Shown: piece after piece, positions 34,942 through 47,173 of the stretch
Numbering within the stretch: position 1 is the first letter of the stretch
Layout of the letters: each line of letters opens with the position of its first letter
Assembly (NCBI RefSeq): GCF_012489685.1
Contig: NC_080042.1
Coordinates: 36,709,158 to 36,773,157 of the forward strand
DNA: 64,000 nucleotides
Source of the DNA: Lotus japonicus
Lineage: Eukaryota; Streptophyta; Magnoliopsida; Fabales; Fabaceae
Direction: 5' to 3'
Made by a program: the position numbers and the translations under genes
The notes under the pieces: generated by a model
What the model was told of the DNA's origin: nothing
What the model saw: only the letters and a program-made list of their open reading frames with translations
Database searches by the model: none

Positions 34942-35784
34942 CTATAAAGTCAAAGCTCGACAGTAAGGGCAAGTTAGGTGTGTTGCACGTTCTACGAGAG
35001 TAATGAAGCGTATTATACTAGAATGAGAAAGAATAGTTAGAAGGTTACCATCGTTTGTGCGCTCTCCTCTGACTAGTCGACCAGCTCCCTCGCCGCACGA
35101 GACATAGACTCCTCCCCGTGCAGCAGGATGTCTTCCTCTTACCGTAGGCACAGATGGCTCAACCCTGGTTACATTGCAATCCTTGGCTTGATGCCCCGGG
35201 CGATTGCAGTTGAAACATAGAGGTCTCCCGTCTGGACACTTGTTAGAGTGGTGCCCCACCTTCTTGCACCTGTAACACGTTACTTGCTTCCTCGCCCCTT
35301 TAGATTTGGCAGGAAGTTTACCCTTCATCTTGTTGTCAGACGGTCCCGCTTGGAACGTCCTACAGTTCACGGCCAAGTGCCCTATCTGGTTGCAATTAAA
35401 ACATCGAGGCCCTTGGTCCAGACATGCATTAGCATAGTGTCCATTCTTTCCACACCTGAAACATGTCACCTCAGGATGTGCTGATTGGCTTCCTGCCCTT
35501 GGAGTGGCAGTAGTCGAAGACTTAAAAGATCTTGGGGTAAAACCCCTCTCCTTCGGATGCTGATACGGCCCCAACTGACGGTACTCCTGAGAACCTGACC
35601 TCACTGGTCCTCCAGTTCCAGCTCGGTCCAACCTACTTTGCTGGTATTGGGACGCCTTGATTAGCGGTTGAGGTTGTTCACGTACAGCCTCCTTAGCGTG
35701 TCTGTAAGCGTCTTCAGCAGCCTGATTCATCATTGCCTCAATCATGGTAGCTATTGCCTTCGCCATACGGTCAGGGTTTACCAT
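34942..35784 (-). CDS. Capsid-less Gag-like protein with four CCHC zinc knuckles (element B)
   Basis: 280 codons from the ATG at 35784, the same start context as the A and C gag (MVN...). A 5-codon extension upstream would need a TTG start. Residues 1-36 resemble the A Gag N-terminus. Then the whole capsid region, about 185 residues in A, is missing and the chain goes straight to the linker (RLDRAGTGGP). Knuckles are at residues 108-121, 128-141, 170-183 and 190-203, as two similar pairs, so the pair was duplicated; A and C have two. The end (NDGNLLTILSHSSIIRF) matches A. The frame is clean through all four knuckles, as for a nucleic-acid binding protein. It cannot build a particle alone; a nucleocapsid-like or RNA-chaperone role is only a guess. 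Confidence 0.75.
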   Translation of the reverse strand: MVNPDRMAKAIATMIEAMMNQAAEDAYRHAKEAVREQPQPLIKASQYQQSRLDRAGTGGPVRSGSQEYRQLGPYQHPKERGFTPRSFKSSTTATPRAGSQSAHPEVTCFRCGKNGHYANACLDQGPRCFNCNQIGHLAVNCRTFQAGPSDNKMKGKLPAKSKGARKQVTCYRCKKVGHHSNKCPDGRPLCFNCNRPGHQAKDCNVTRVEPSVPTVRGRHPAARGGVYVSCGEGAGRLVRGERTNDGNLLTILSHSSIIRFITLVERATHLTCPYCRALTL

Positions 35785-35982
35785 CCTATGCTTAGTCAAT
35801 CAAACAGTTAGTACTCATCATAAGATAGTCTCTGGCACAACTATACAATATGATTAAGCAATAACTTCAACCAATTCTAAGCGAAAAAATCGCTTGGCAG
35901 ACAATCAATTTTTACTCTTTACAGAGTCACACAACCTAGCACAGAAGACCTATTCCCCAAAGACTCCCGAAAGACTCGACAA

Positions 35983-35994
35983 GCTCTGATACCA
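35983..35994 (-). promoter_or_regulatory. Primer binding site of element B
   Basis: Minus strand TGGTATCAGAGC (initiator Met tRNA type), three bases from the 5' LTR. Confidence 0.9.
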
Positions 35995-35997
35995 CAA

Positions 35998-38900
35998 TGT
36001 AACACCCCGATCTCGGTGGCGTCACTTTAGTAACTCAAAATAAAATAAAGCGGAAAAGCAGGTATTTTTTTTCGTTTTGTTTAAATAAAAAGACTTGTCG
36101 AAATAAAGACTCAACCTAATCACGATTAACAGCGATTAATATACAATACTATTACAATCCTGCTGTAACTAAAAGCATCGTCACGAGCATCCTCCAGTGA
36201 CGGCAAGGTTTACAAGTTTTCAGAAAGCATAATTAGTTCGAAATATTAAACAAGTGACAGAAAGGAATAGTTAGCCCTGGATGGCCGCCTCTAGACCTCT
36301 ACAACCGACTACTCCATGGGATTCCCAACTACGGAGAACCACACGAAAGTAACGTGTCGGAGACTACCCTGTCTCAAAAGTACACAAGACGAATCAGAGC
36401 TATGACTCTAACAACCAACTCAAGACTCTAACCACCCATATCCCACACTACTTTCATCGACCCTTCCTCGATCAGGCCTGAAGTCCGGGTCCTCGTCGAA
36501 AGCTTCAGTAATAGTCATTACGCTCCTGGTCCTCCTCGAGTGATGAGTCATCACGAATCGGCTGACGGACGCCTGGCAGCAGGCCGACCGCCCAAACACA
36601 AACATACAAACAAAGCCAAGGCGCTAGGGTCAACTTACAGAATACAATAGATATACAACCAACATGCGATAAAGGGGGTATATATATGTTGTATATATAC
36701 ATATAAGTTATGTGTTGCCTACCCTAAGGTATATACATGACATGTTATCAAATCTCTTACACAATTCAATCATCAAACACATAACGATGTTTATCAACAT
36801 CAAATCATCAAGTCTCAACAATTATAGTTAGAGTGCATGATATGTCGTACAACGGTAATCATAATAAGATGCATGGTGTGCCAATGCAGAATATGCTGAC
36901 ACAAACCCGAATAACGTCACTCTGCTTGGCGACGGGACAAACCAATGGTATTGCCACTTAAAGGCTGGGCACCTCGAGACGGCCGTAACACTGGCCTCGT
37001 GTTTAACCATTTCTGCTCGGGCGTCACTTATCACCTTTGGCTATAGTCAAGACGGTACAAACTCTACATGGTTCGACCATTTCTGCTTGCTATGCCGGAC
37101 ATCAACAGGCACGATACAACTCTACATGGATGATCGTTACCTCCTGTTGTGCCAGGTATAATCAGGACCGATTCAACTCTACACGGCTGATCGTTGCTTC
37201 CTGCTATACCGAAGTACTCCACTTGGCACTTCATCGCGTGTATGCATGGGTGCAATATGGTTAGCTAAACAACGATTCGTCCTCACAGGTAAAATTGGTT
37301 CATTGACCAAAGGCTTCTACAACGAGAACCCTAGGCTATAGTCAAGTCGGTTGTGACCCTACGGGTTTAACCATTCTGCTTGCTACGCCAGACATCAACA
37401 GGCACGATACAACTCTACACGGCTGACCGTCACTACCTGTTGTGCCAAGTGTACTCTACTAGGTACCTTACTAATGCCCAGACCCTTGGCTAAAGCCCGT
37501 CTTCAAATTCTTTTCCATAAAAATGAGTTCCCTTAAAACAATATTTCTTTTATTAGGTAAAGTGTTCCATCGTGAGTTAATCCATTATGTCGTTAATTCC
37601 AAAGTTCAGTTTTCATTTCCAACACCTTTCAAAATAAAGTTCCCAAAGCTAGGATCACCGACCCATTCCCGTTTTCCAAACTCACTTTCATTCCTAAGTC
37701 TTTTCTGTTGAATCATCGTCATTAATTAAAAACATTATATTCTTAGTAAGTATATTATGGATTTATTTACATAAAACATATTATGATTATTTTCGGTCCA
37801 AAACTCTATAAGTTCAAAGTTCCCATCAAACCCAAACAACTCTCCGAGAAAACACTAGATCCCCTAAAACAATGAAGGTTCGAACCTTGGTCCGACCTAA
37901 CAAACGTTCCCAAAACAAACCCGTCCTTGTCATGACGAAGGTAAGTGTATTCTACACTCCCAAAAGTGGTATCAAAATACACGAATCTAGTCAGCACAAT
38001 TTAATCATAACGCAAATACATCAAGCTCTATCGAGCGATGAATCAATATGGCAGTGCTGTAAACATAACCTTGTCATATCCACTAGAAAGCGATAAGACA
38101 GAAACCAGTAAACGGCCGAAGCCTCTCAGAAAACGGAGACACACGTCTCATATAAGTTCACTCGGCCGAAGCCTCCAGAAAACATTTTCCAATTCACAGC
38201 GATAAACAATATCCAAGCAATATACAATATCACGCAATATTCAAGTCGAAGTTATCGACGCCTACAATACAAATAGCTAGTAAGTAAGTTGCCCTAACCT
38301 CGAGTTGTTCTAGTCTCGCGGTGCAGGTCTCGCTCACAAGCTTGCTCAGTCAAGCCCAAGGTTTCCACAAACGAACCTTAGAGCAAACAAATCAAAAATC
38401 AATCAAATTAAGTCGATACAGTCGAAACAATCCTAACTAACGTTCGACAAAGCTCAAGAAGCTTCAGAGTACAACATTTAGGCACGAATGGAAGGGTTTC
38501 CCCCGAATGGATGAGTTTTGACTCAATTCAAGTTTTGTACAAAAACACTTTATTCTCTAAAACGTGCATAACTCGAGCTACAGAACTCGGGATGACACAA
38601 AACCAGCGCCAAAATTTCGACAATTGGAAGAGCTACGCAATGGCTCAGGTCATAGAGACTCAAAAATTATTTTTGGACACGGTATCCAAGCATATAGGTT
38701 TCGGCCACTATGGAAAATAGGGTTTTCGAACTTTTTCTTCGATCTAAATCAATTCCTAGGTATTCTTAGGCGATATCTAGGCCAGGGAAACTCTCAGAAA
38801 AATTATCGGGTCGAAAATTAACACGGGTATTTTGGTCAATATTTTTAGCTCGGAAACTCAAAATCAGAATTTCGAAAAACAAATTAGATGGGAATGTCAA

Positions 38901-40487
38901 CAACGACGTTTATGACGACTAATCCTACTAGCACTAAGCTCAATCGTCAGTTTTAAGCGTAAAGAACGAAACTTTGCCCATAAATGGGTATTTGATGCAA
39001 AAATTGATTCCGGCGGAATTCCGGCGACATTACGGGAAAACTAATCCGACAGAAGTGCTCTTGGGCACGTAGGGAAGATGTTTAGACAGAGAAATCAAGC
39101 TATTTGGACAGTTTTCCAAAAACCTCAAAACTTTGGACACATAAAGACTTAGGAGAAGTCGACAGAAACGACGATCAGAAGAGAGATATAGTTTACCTAC
39201 CTCAAGGTCTTCGATTAGCAACGATCGGTGAAGCAAACGGGCAAGAATTCACGAAGATCAACTTCCTCCTCTTCTCCTCTCTTGGCCGCGGTTTTGGGGA
39301 AAGAAATGGGTGAGTTTTGCAAAATTTTCATTTTCTAGCTTATAACCTATATATAGTGAAGGAAATGGAGATATTTTGCAAAGTTTGGATAAGGATGCAT
39401 TGGTGGATGGATAAGGATGGATAGATATTTTTGAGAAGATATTTTGGTAAAGATATTTTGTAAAGATATTTTGTAGAGATTAGATAAGGATGAGTAGATA
39501 TTTATCAAGGATCGGATAAGGTTGAATAGATATTTATCAGAAATTGGATAAGAACGAATAGATATTTATCAAAGATTGGATAAGAACGAATAGATATTTA
39601 TCAAAGATTGGATAAGAACGAATAGATATTTATCAAAGATTGGATAAGAACGAATAGATATTTATCAAAGATTGGATAAGAACGAATAGATATTTATCAA
39701 AGATTGGATAAGAATGAATAGATATTTATCAAAGACTGGATAAGAACGAATAGATATTTTAGGGAGATATTTTGAGAAGATATTTTGTAAACCGGTACAG
39801 ATTAGTTTAGATACCGGAGGATTTAACTCATAGAGTTAAAATAAAAATATAAGAATGATTCCTATTTTTCCGGCTTCATTCTCCGTGAGTTCTAAGATAG
39901 GTTTTGGCGACAGAATTCCAAAACTCAACAGAGGTTTCCTTGTATTTTAGGTGACTAACGCAAAGTCGGTGTAAAACTATTTTACCCGATAAGTTACTTT
40001 TTGCAGTGGATGTCGGATGAGAAAACTTCCTTCTGAAGAAAGATTAGAAATAACGAGAGAAATAGGCACACGAGGGTGGAATCTTCATTTGAAGCTCCGA
40101 ATAGAAAAAGTCTTCATCGTCCGTCGATCTTAGGTTTCTCGAACTATCAGGGATTCCGTTTCGGCAAACTTCCGAGAATTGGAATTTGACGTTCGTACGT
40201 TCCAGGGTTTCGCGTCGAAATACTTGTTTATAGACGAATAAGAGAAATTCTAATATTTCTCTGAGGTTTTTTTGGAATTAGTTTCCATCGTGTCCTAAAG
40301 TATAGATTAACTATTCACTAGGGTCTTCGACCTAAGATTAGGCGAACGTTAGTCGTGATATAACTTTTATCGGTTTTGATATAATCCTTGGACTTTTCCT
40401 GAACCTTCTCTTTCATAAATTTATTTCATCCAATAAACTCTTGTATTTTTATTCCCTTATCCAAAACTTAAAAACTTGGGTCTTACA
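35998..40487 (-). repeat. 5' LTR of element B
   Basis: 4490 bp, nearly identical to 29127-33617. TATA at 39348-39357. Evening-element block at about 39370-39790, next to the TATA box. Putative splice donor GAG/GTAGGT near 39201. Confidence 0.92.
39478..39754 (-). repeat. Nine-unit 32-bp array in B 5' LTR U3
   Basis: Same as 32615-32890, with the same variant units in the same order. Confidence 0.92.
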
Positions 40488-40492
40488 TAATA
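40488..40492. repeat. Target-site duplication of element B (right)
   Basis: taata, matching 29122-29126. Confidence 0.85.
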
Positions 40493-40712
40493 CATCGAAG
40501 GTGAAAATCTAGAAAAAGCCCACTGGAACAGTCAATGAGTTCCTATCATCCAATAGTCACAAATATCCTGACATCACATCCTCAACGATTCCGCTACGGA
40601 ACTACACGCCCTCAACATCATACGTATACTATCCATGAGAAATCTCTATGAGATTCATCCTTCAGCTTCTAGCTTCCTTTTAAACGCATCGGTAGGAGAC
40701 TACTTTCTAGGC

Positions 40713-41996
40713 TTAGCGTGTCATTCTAAACCTCGTATAACTTCTATAGCTAAAATACGAGCTACGGTCAAATAAGGTATTAATAGGCGTAATAACTATA
40801 AGGTCAAAGTTCAGCAATATAGGCAAGTTAGGCGTGTTTGCACACGCTACGAGAGTAATAAAACATATTATACTAGAATGAGAAAGAATGGTTAGAAGGT
40901 TACCATCGTTCTTGCGCTCTCCTCTGACAAACCCCTCAGCTCTCTCACCGTCCATGGTGTAAACTCTTGCTTTAGCAGCAGGACGCTTTCCACGAGCAGT
41001 GTTCACGGTTGGCTCCGTCTTGGGTGCTCTGCACTGATCGGCAGTGTGCCCCATTCTGTTACAATTAAAGCATTTGGGTCTCTTGTCGGGACAACCATTA
41101 GCATAATGCCCCGGCTCCCCACATCTGAAACAGGTCGTCTCCTTCTTCAAAGTCTGATCTCCGGGACCTCCAGCAGTGCCCGCCATGGGTCTGTAAGATC
41201 CTGAAGTAAATCCTCTTCCAGCAGGACGCTGATATGGCCCCCTGCTCTGAAATTTCTCTCTGCTCTGAAAATTTTGAGAGCCCGACTTCATCGGCCCTCC
41301 AGTTCCAGCCCGGTTTAGCCTCCGGTTCTTCATCAGTTCCACCTCCGTGGCTTTCTCAACCAAAGATTGGAATCGCATGATTCCCAGTGGCCTCACTGAG
41401 TCCTCAATATCAGGCCTCAGTCCATTAACAAAGCGCTTGCACATGTAACGCTCGTTCACGTGATCATGAAAGAATTGAAAATGCTTCGCCAAAGATTCCA
41501 GCTTCGAAGCAAATTCCGGTACAGACATACCTCCCTGACGGAGTGTCAGAAATTGTGACTCTCACTCATCCCGAGCACTTGTTGGAAAATACTTTTCCAA
41601 GAATGCGGTCCGGAAAGAGTTCCAGTTGATCTCTTCATGGTTAGCTTCCATAATTCCCCTGGTGCCCTTCCACCAGTACTCAGCATCACCGAGCAGTAAA
41701 TAAGTTGCCATACCCAACTTGGCACCCTCAGCAGTTTGCAGTACGCCAAATATCTTCTCTATCTCCTGAATCCAGAGATCCGCTTTGTCTGGATCAGTAC
41801 CACCAGAGAACTTAGGTGGGTTTTGCTTCCTGAAATCATTCAGACCTTTGTTTTGGTCCAGAGTTACTTCCCTCTGACGCTGATGCTGATCACGTGCCTC
41901 CTCAGCAGCACGCCTCATAGCATTATCGTTCGCTTGTGCTGTCACAGCTTGGGCCATAGTGGCCATCATCTCTGCTAACTGGTTAGTGTTCACCAT
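40713..41996 (-). pseudogene. Gag of element C, one nonsense codon
   Basis: It starts ATG at 41996 and closely matches A Gag (GLNDFRKQNPPKFSGGTDPD, GDAEYWW, two knuckles CFRCGEPGHYANGC and CFNCNRMGHTADQC). A single in-frame TGA at 41559-41561 replaces an Arg found in A (ARDE-R-ESQF), splitting it into 144 and about 279 codons. The rest is open and in frame, so the lesion is probably recent and may post-date the last transposition. It ends with the same degraded protease entry (GNLLTILSHSSII). Confidence 0.85.
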
Positions 41997-42195
41997 GTTC
42001 TGTTAAGTTAGACAAACAGTTAGTACTCATCATAAGATAGCATTTCCATAACTATACAATATGATTAAGCAATAACTTCAATCAATTTTTTTAAGCGAAA
42101 AATCGCTTGCAGACAATCAATTTTCACTCTTTGCAGAGTCACACAACCTAGCACAGAAGACCTATTCCCCAACAACTCCCGAAAGACTCGACCGT

Positions 42196-42207
42196 GCTCT
42201 GATACCA
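42196..42207 (-). promoter_or_regulatory. Primer binding site of element C
   Basis: Minus strand TGGTATCAGAGC, three bases from the 5' LTR end at 42211. Confidence 0.9.
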
Positions 42208-42210
42208 CAA

Positions 42211-43011
42211 TGTAACACCCCGATTTCGGTGGCGTCACTTTAGTAACCAAAAGTAAACTTAATGCGGAAAAACGTGAATATTTTTTTTCGATAATCACTA
42301 AGACAAGACTGAATTAAATAAAACCCAAAAGCGAAATCAACAGAACTAATATACAATATATATAACAGCCCCCGCTGTAAGTAGCTAGCCACGTCACGAG
42401 TAAACCTCCAGTGACGGGTAATAAGAAGAGTAGCGCCCGTAGACAATATGTACAAACCAAATCTAAAGGTAAGTGTCCGCAACACCATCCCTTAAAACTG
42501 AGAATAAGCTGGCCCATCGGCCTGAAACAAGACCTCCTAAGTCCAACCAACTCTCTGTGATTCCCGTAAAGAAACCACACAAAAAGCTATAGGTGGGAAA
42601 CTACCCTGTCCCAAAGGAAGCAAATGATGTTCAGAGCTAGACTCTACTCCTACACTAATCCCATCTCTAGGAGTTCACCCCAGCACTAAAACCTACATGC
42701 TAGCATGATCGTCGTCCGAATTTGAAATCCAGAACGACCTAGTCTACGTACACCATCCGTCCTCCTCTCGCCACCGCGATGCGCTCCTGTTCCAGCATCC
42801 CAACCCTAGTTCCCCCCGAAGGGTGAACCGTCGTGAACCAGCCCGCCAAAGACATCTGACAATGGGCGTTTGTCCGCCAAAACACACAGAGAAGACGCGA
42901 GGGTCAACTCCAAAGAATTACGTAAATAATAGCACCAATAGATATAGATAAGAGAATAGCCACTTAGGCTTATAGCTAGGGATAACATCCTAGGGTTGCA
43001 TATTCCACAAT
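42211..43011 (-). repeat. 5' LTR of element C, 3' part
   Basis: 801 bp ending TGTTACA on minus. The LTR resumes at 53270 after copia element F. TSD acaat of F at 43007-43011. Confidence 0.9.
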
Positions 43012-44394
43012 TGATATGTAAATAAGTAACACAAGAAAGGGGGGGTTTGAATTGTGTTCTTAAAAATTACTTGTTAAAACTTTAGTTTATGAAAAGAAGA
43101 TAAGTTCTTAAGAAAATTGTTCTGGTGACTTTTCAAAAACTGTTTAGTGCAGCGGAAGTAGGTAAATAAAGCAGAACGATCAGCACACAGGAATTTATAC
43201 TGGTTCACCCTAAACGATTGGGCTACGTCCAGTACTTGGCCACCACCAAGATTTTCACTAGCAAGTATCAAGGACTTCTCCAATACAAGTATTAGACAGG
43301 ACTTCTCCAAGTATTATCACGGACTTCTCCAAGTATTGTACAGGACTCCTCCTAGTATTATCACGGACTTCTCCAAGTATTGTACAGGACTCCTCCTACA
43401 ATCAACAAGATTGTTTGGCTCTACAAGAAATCTCTTCTCAAAAGAGTTGGTGTAGACAATTTATGGCACTGGAACTCTCAAGTGTTTTGGGTTCTGAAAG
43501 GACGTTGGACCACACAAGAGTTCAGAATCTAAGAGAGAAGTAAGAGAAGAGGTTTGACTCTTTTAAGGTTTGGTATTCTCTCTTGATTTAGCAGAGGTAT
43601 GAGATCGGATTTGACTCTTAGGAAATCTGCTGTGAGCTTTTAATGCTTTGAAGAATGTTTTGATTAACTGCTCTGAGTTCTTTCTTTTCTCGCAATAAAT
43701 TTTTCTTCTTCTTCTTTTCATTCTTCAATCTTGAGATATGTCCTTTATATATGATCTTGCTAGTTGTGTAGCCGTTGAGACACAAAATCTGGCCGTTGTT
43801 TGTAGCCGTTGTGAGTGTCATCTAACCATTGATTCAAATCTCCGGTTGGTAGCTTCATTAAATGCATGCTGCTGTTCAAAACTATCCTTTAGCCAAAAAG
43901 GTGTACTTTGTCAGCTAGTAGGTGGTGATAGCTTTGGGCTACTTTGCAGAAGAGAGACATTTTGGAAAAGTGATGTTGACGTGTTGTCCTTTTTCCTCTT
44001 CATTGGTCATCGAGACTTCTCTCTTCAAAGATAAATCAGTTTGCACGTGACCAGATTAGTTTCCTTCTGACTAAAGCATGGGGCAAATAGTTGAGATACA
44101 ATTTTGACTTTCCCGCTCAAAGACTTCTTCTGAAATTCTGAGGTATGACGTGGCATAGAACGATACAGAATAAGTGTCTTCCTTGTTTACTGGACGATGC
44201 GATCATATCTTGTGTAAACTTCTTTTTCCTTATAAGGCTTAGGCATATTCGTTGAAGCATGCGACCTTATAATATATATTTCCTGAAAAATGTTATTAAC
44301 ATCTGGAATTAGATTTTAGTATAGAAAGGTATTTATAAAAATTGTTAGGATCAAAATAAGATTGAAACACGTTGTAACACGTTTGAACTTAACA
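43012..44394 (-). repeat. 3' LTR of element F
   Basis: 1383 bp, minus-strand TGTTAAGTTC...CATATCA. TATA-like catatataaagg (read on minus) at about 43742-43753. Imperfect 20-25-bp repeats of ggacttctccaagtattatc at 43266-43400. Confidence 0.92.
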
Positions 44395-44410
44395 ATCTCC
44401 CCCTTTTTGA
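44395..44410 (-). promoter_or_regulatory. Polypurine tract of element F
   Basis: Read on minus, aaaaagggggagat directly before the 3' LTR. Confidence 0.85.
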
Positions 44411-44596
44411 TAATGACAATTTTTATTGAAAAGGATAATGATCAAGAGTAAAAAGAATTTATGCTCCCCCTAAAATGGGTAAGATAAATGTAAAAAAAAA
44501 CTTATTCAAAACATATTACTCCCCCTGAGTTGTATAAAACTTTGGTGTTAGGTTAAGGAAACAACCTTGAACTTGATCTTAACTTTTCTATAATTC

Positions 44597-47173
44597 CTAA
44601 TTCCTATTTTCTCCCCCTTTGGCATTATTAAAAAGAAAGGGAAAAGAATCTAGTAGAGAGGTATAATATGCATAGTAAACATGGCAAACGTTAGTTATAA
44701 AACGATAAGCATGATGGAACGATAAAATATGCATAATCAGTGAACAATTGTCTGAAAACATAAAAGTAAATGCGAATTGTTCAGGATAGAGAGTTGGCCA
44801 ATAGCCAAAGCGTGTCAGCAGCTGATCGATTTTCTGAGCAAGAGTCATGAACTGCTGGTTGATGTGGTCACGGTGGTCTTCAAAGTCTTCTCTGGTGACA
44901 AATTGAGTCGCCAAGACTTGAGCACTTGAGCTTCCACCTTCAGTCTTGAAATCAGCTTGAAGTCCCTCAGATTCATCTTCATCAGCAGAACTGTTCAGTT
45001 GTGACTCTGTATCATCTGCCTCTTCAAGCATCTTCCCCTTTCCTTTGTCAGTGTTGGCTTTCTCAGAATGAGAAACAACTTCAGGAATGTGAGTGGGTAG
45101 GAGTACAAACACCCAAGTTCCAAATTTCAGTGAGAGCGCGGAGGTCCGATTCATGAGAGAATATGGCAGAGTACCAACATATCCCTCAGAGACACTCAAT
45201 TTCCAGAACTCTGGATCAGGAACTTTGCAAGCTTGAAGTTGGAACAAGTAGTTGTCACCCTCTTGTCGTTTCCACGTGGCGGTGAGCTGATTGCTTGAAG
45301 ACTTGTCAATCTTTCTTGCCAGAAGGTTCAGGTAGCTTTTGAACGATCCCTTGGTAGTCCTCAAGGTGCGTCTGCGTTGGATAGCAGAGGACACTAGCGT
45401 CTGAAGGCGCCTCTTTCTTGCTTGAGAAAAATAGAGAACAGTACCGGATCTGCTTGCCTTCTTAGTGCTTGCTTCCGTGAACGGTTTGAGAGTAGAAGTC
45501 ATATGCTCATCGGCAATCAATGACTTAGGCAAAGATTGAACAAGTTGGAATGCAGAGGCATTCTCTTGTGCAACGACAGTTTGGTCAGTGATGAAAGCAG
45601 TGTTCATGGTAGGGTTTGGTTGAGATGTGAGTGGTTCATTTGTTGTTTCAGTCAAGGGTTCATTGAGGTTTGTGTTTGGTGGGAGTTTTGGCAATGGTTC
45701 AGTGTGGTGTTGTGAATGTGTTGGAGAGGAGTGTGGTGTTTGAGTATTGTCAACAAACAGTGAATCCAGAAATTCTTTGTTGGACATTTCAGAAGGAATT
45801 TCTTGATAAGGTAAGAGAGAGTTTGCTAACCTTGTGTGAAGGACAAGGTCCTCATCAAAGAAGGGCTCCTCAGGTTCAGCAGAGAGAATCTTCCTTTTCT
45901 GATATGCAGGTTGTGGTTCAACAGTAACTTGAGATTCTTCAAATTGCTTCCTCAATCTCTTTAGCTTTTTGGGTTCAGCATTCTTGACAGGCGGAGAACC
46001 TTTTCCTGATCTGGTTCTTGAAGCGATGGGGTTGGATTGAGACTGCAATGGTTCACCACTCTTCACAATCTTGATTCGAACAGACTGTTCTACCTCGTCC
46101 TCAGGGAACGGTGCGATGCGGAGAGATGCAGGAACAGTTCTCTTGGACGGTTCCTTCTTTGACACATCGGACAGTTCTGTCAGATTTTTCTTCCTTGTCT
46201 GGACAGTCTGTACATCAGATACCTTTTCTTTTCCTCTGGTGTTTTTCCTTGTTCTGGGCAAGTATTCTTCAGGAACTTCAGAGGCATCAAAGGGAATGTG
46301 CATTTTGCTCACATCTCCCAGTCTGATTGGTGAAGGAAAGATCACATCTTCATTCAAGCGATCCTCTGATTCCAGAAACTCTTTGATAACACCTTTCTTT
46401 TCGAAAATAACGGTCAGCAGCGAGCCAAAAGGAAGGTATCCTTGGCTTTTCTCCAAATAGTTGATCAAGTAGTTCCACATCAAGTGTGCAGGGTTAATTT
46501 TCACTCTTTTCAAGATCTTGTACAATGCGTACCTTGCGTGCGCATTTACATAATTTCTTGCACCATCCTTTGGTAAGACAACCTTGCTAATCACAGCATT
46601 GTTGAACTTGACATCATCAATGAGATTGCCCACTTCCACAGTCAGTGGTTCCTCTTGGTTCTTCCAAATGCACTTCCAGTCATCAACTTTCGCAAACCAA
46701 TTTGGGGAATATTTTTCACCAACTTCCAACTTCACATTCAGTGCTTCAGCCATGTCGTTGAGAGTCACTAAGATGATCTTGTCATTTACTTTGGACTTAA
46801 TGACTTGTCTGTGATTTATCACAACGGCACAGTCATAAAATTCCTTTACCAAAGGCACATACACTTCGCGCTGAGCCATGGTGTACACGGTCTCCCAGTC
46901 CTGATGAAGTAAGTCTGCAAGCCCAGCCATCTTCACGAAGGCAAACACCTTCAGATCAAAGTACCTTGGGGACACAAGAGAGTTGTCACCCAGTTTCTCA
47001 GTTTTCACGGCTCCAACCTCCTTGAGTTGAACAGAGCGTTGGCGGTTGATCCTCTCTGATCTCCTCTGGATGATCTCCATTTCTTCAGCAGAGTAAGGTG
47101 TTTTACCACCTTTCTTGGATTGGGCCTTAGATTTGGAAGGGGCTTTGGAAGAGGTAGCAAGAACTCCGGCCAT
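44597..47173 (-). CDS. Env-like third ORF of Sirevirus element F
   Basis: 858 codons, uninterrupted from the ATG at 47173, placed about 490 bp after pol. It has the position and style of the env-like ORF of SIRE1-type elements, whose function is unproven. The N-terminal 50 residues are Lys/Ser-rich and basic. Residues about 60-300 form a compact region (RYFDLKVFAFVKMAGLADLL near the start). A long Ser/Pro/Thr-rich variable part follows, then a short coiled-coil-like stretch (HRDHINQQFMTLAQKIDQLL) and an aromatic, fairly hydrophobic tail ending NNAKGGENRN. I see no clear signal peptide at the N-terminus. The tail could be a membrane segment or read-through; I cannot decide. Confidence 0.75.
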   Translation of the reverse strand: MAGVLATSSKAPSKSKAQSKKGGKTPYSAEEMEIIQRRSERINRQRSVQLKEVGAVKTEKLGDNSLVSPRYFDLKVFAFVKMAGLADLLHQDWETVYTMAQREVYVPLVKEFYDCAVVINHRQVIKSKVNDKIILVTLNDMAEALNVKLEVGEKYSPNWFAKVDDWKCIWKNQEEPLTVEVGNLIDDVKFNNAVISKVVLPKDGARNYVNAHARYALYKILKRVKINPAHLMWNYLINYLEKSQGYLPFGSLLTVIFEKKGVIKEFLESEDRLNEDVIFPSPIRLGDVSKMHIPFDASEVPEEYLPRTRKNTRGKEKVSDVQTVQTRKKNLTELSDVSKKEPSKRTVPASLRIAPFPEDEVEQSVRIKIVKSGEPLQSQSNPIASRTRSGKGSPPVKNAEPKKLKRLRKQFEESQVTVEPQPAYQKRKILSAEPEEPFFDEDLVLHTRLANSLLPYQEIPSEMSNKEFLDSLFVDNTQTPHSSPTHSQHHTEPLPKLPPNTNLNEPLTETTNEPLTSQPNPTMNTAFITDQTVVAQENASAFQLVQSLPKSLIADEHMTSTLKPFTEASTKKASRSGTVLYFSQARKRRLQTLVSSAIQRRRTLRTTKGSFKSYLNLLARKIDKSSSNQLTATWKRQEGDNYLFQLQACKVPDPEFWKLSVSEGYVGTLPYSLMNRTSALSLKFGTWVFVLLPTHIPEVVSHSEKANTDKGKGKMLEEADDTESQLNSSADEDESEGLQADFKTEGGSSSAQVLATQFVTREDFEDHRDHINQQFMTLAQKIDQLLTRFGYWPTLYPEQFAFTFMFSDNCSLIMHILSFHHAYRFITNVCHVYYAYYTSLLDSFPFLFNNAKGGENRN

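Larger units (their letters stand above)
29127..40487 (-). mobile_element. Element B: non-autonomous LTR element with capsid-less zinc-knuckle ORF
   Basis: Complete 11.36-kb element on the minus strand, TSD taata. 5' LTR 35998-40487, interior 33618-35997 (2380 bp), 3' LTR 29127-33617. The interior carries one ORF (34942-35784) and no polymerase. Only about a dozen codons of the chromodomain remain (read on minus near 33687-33717: IWELDEKTK). LTRs are nearly identical, so the insertion is recent, although the element lacks both polymerase and capsid and would depend wholly on others. Confidence 0.9.

Noticed and set aside
43738..44034. 98-codon + strand frame in both F LTRs
   Set aside because: Antisense to the LTR leader and duplicated with it; no other support.
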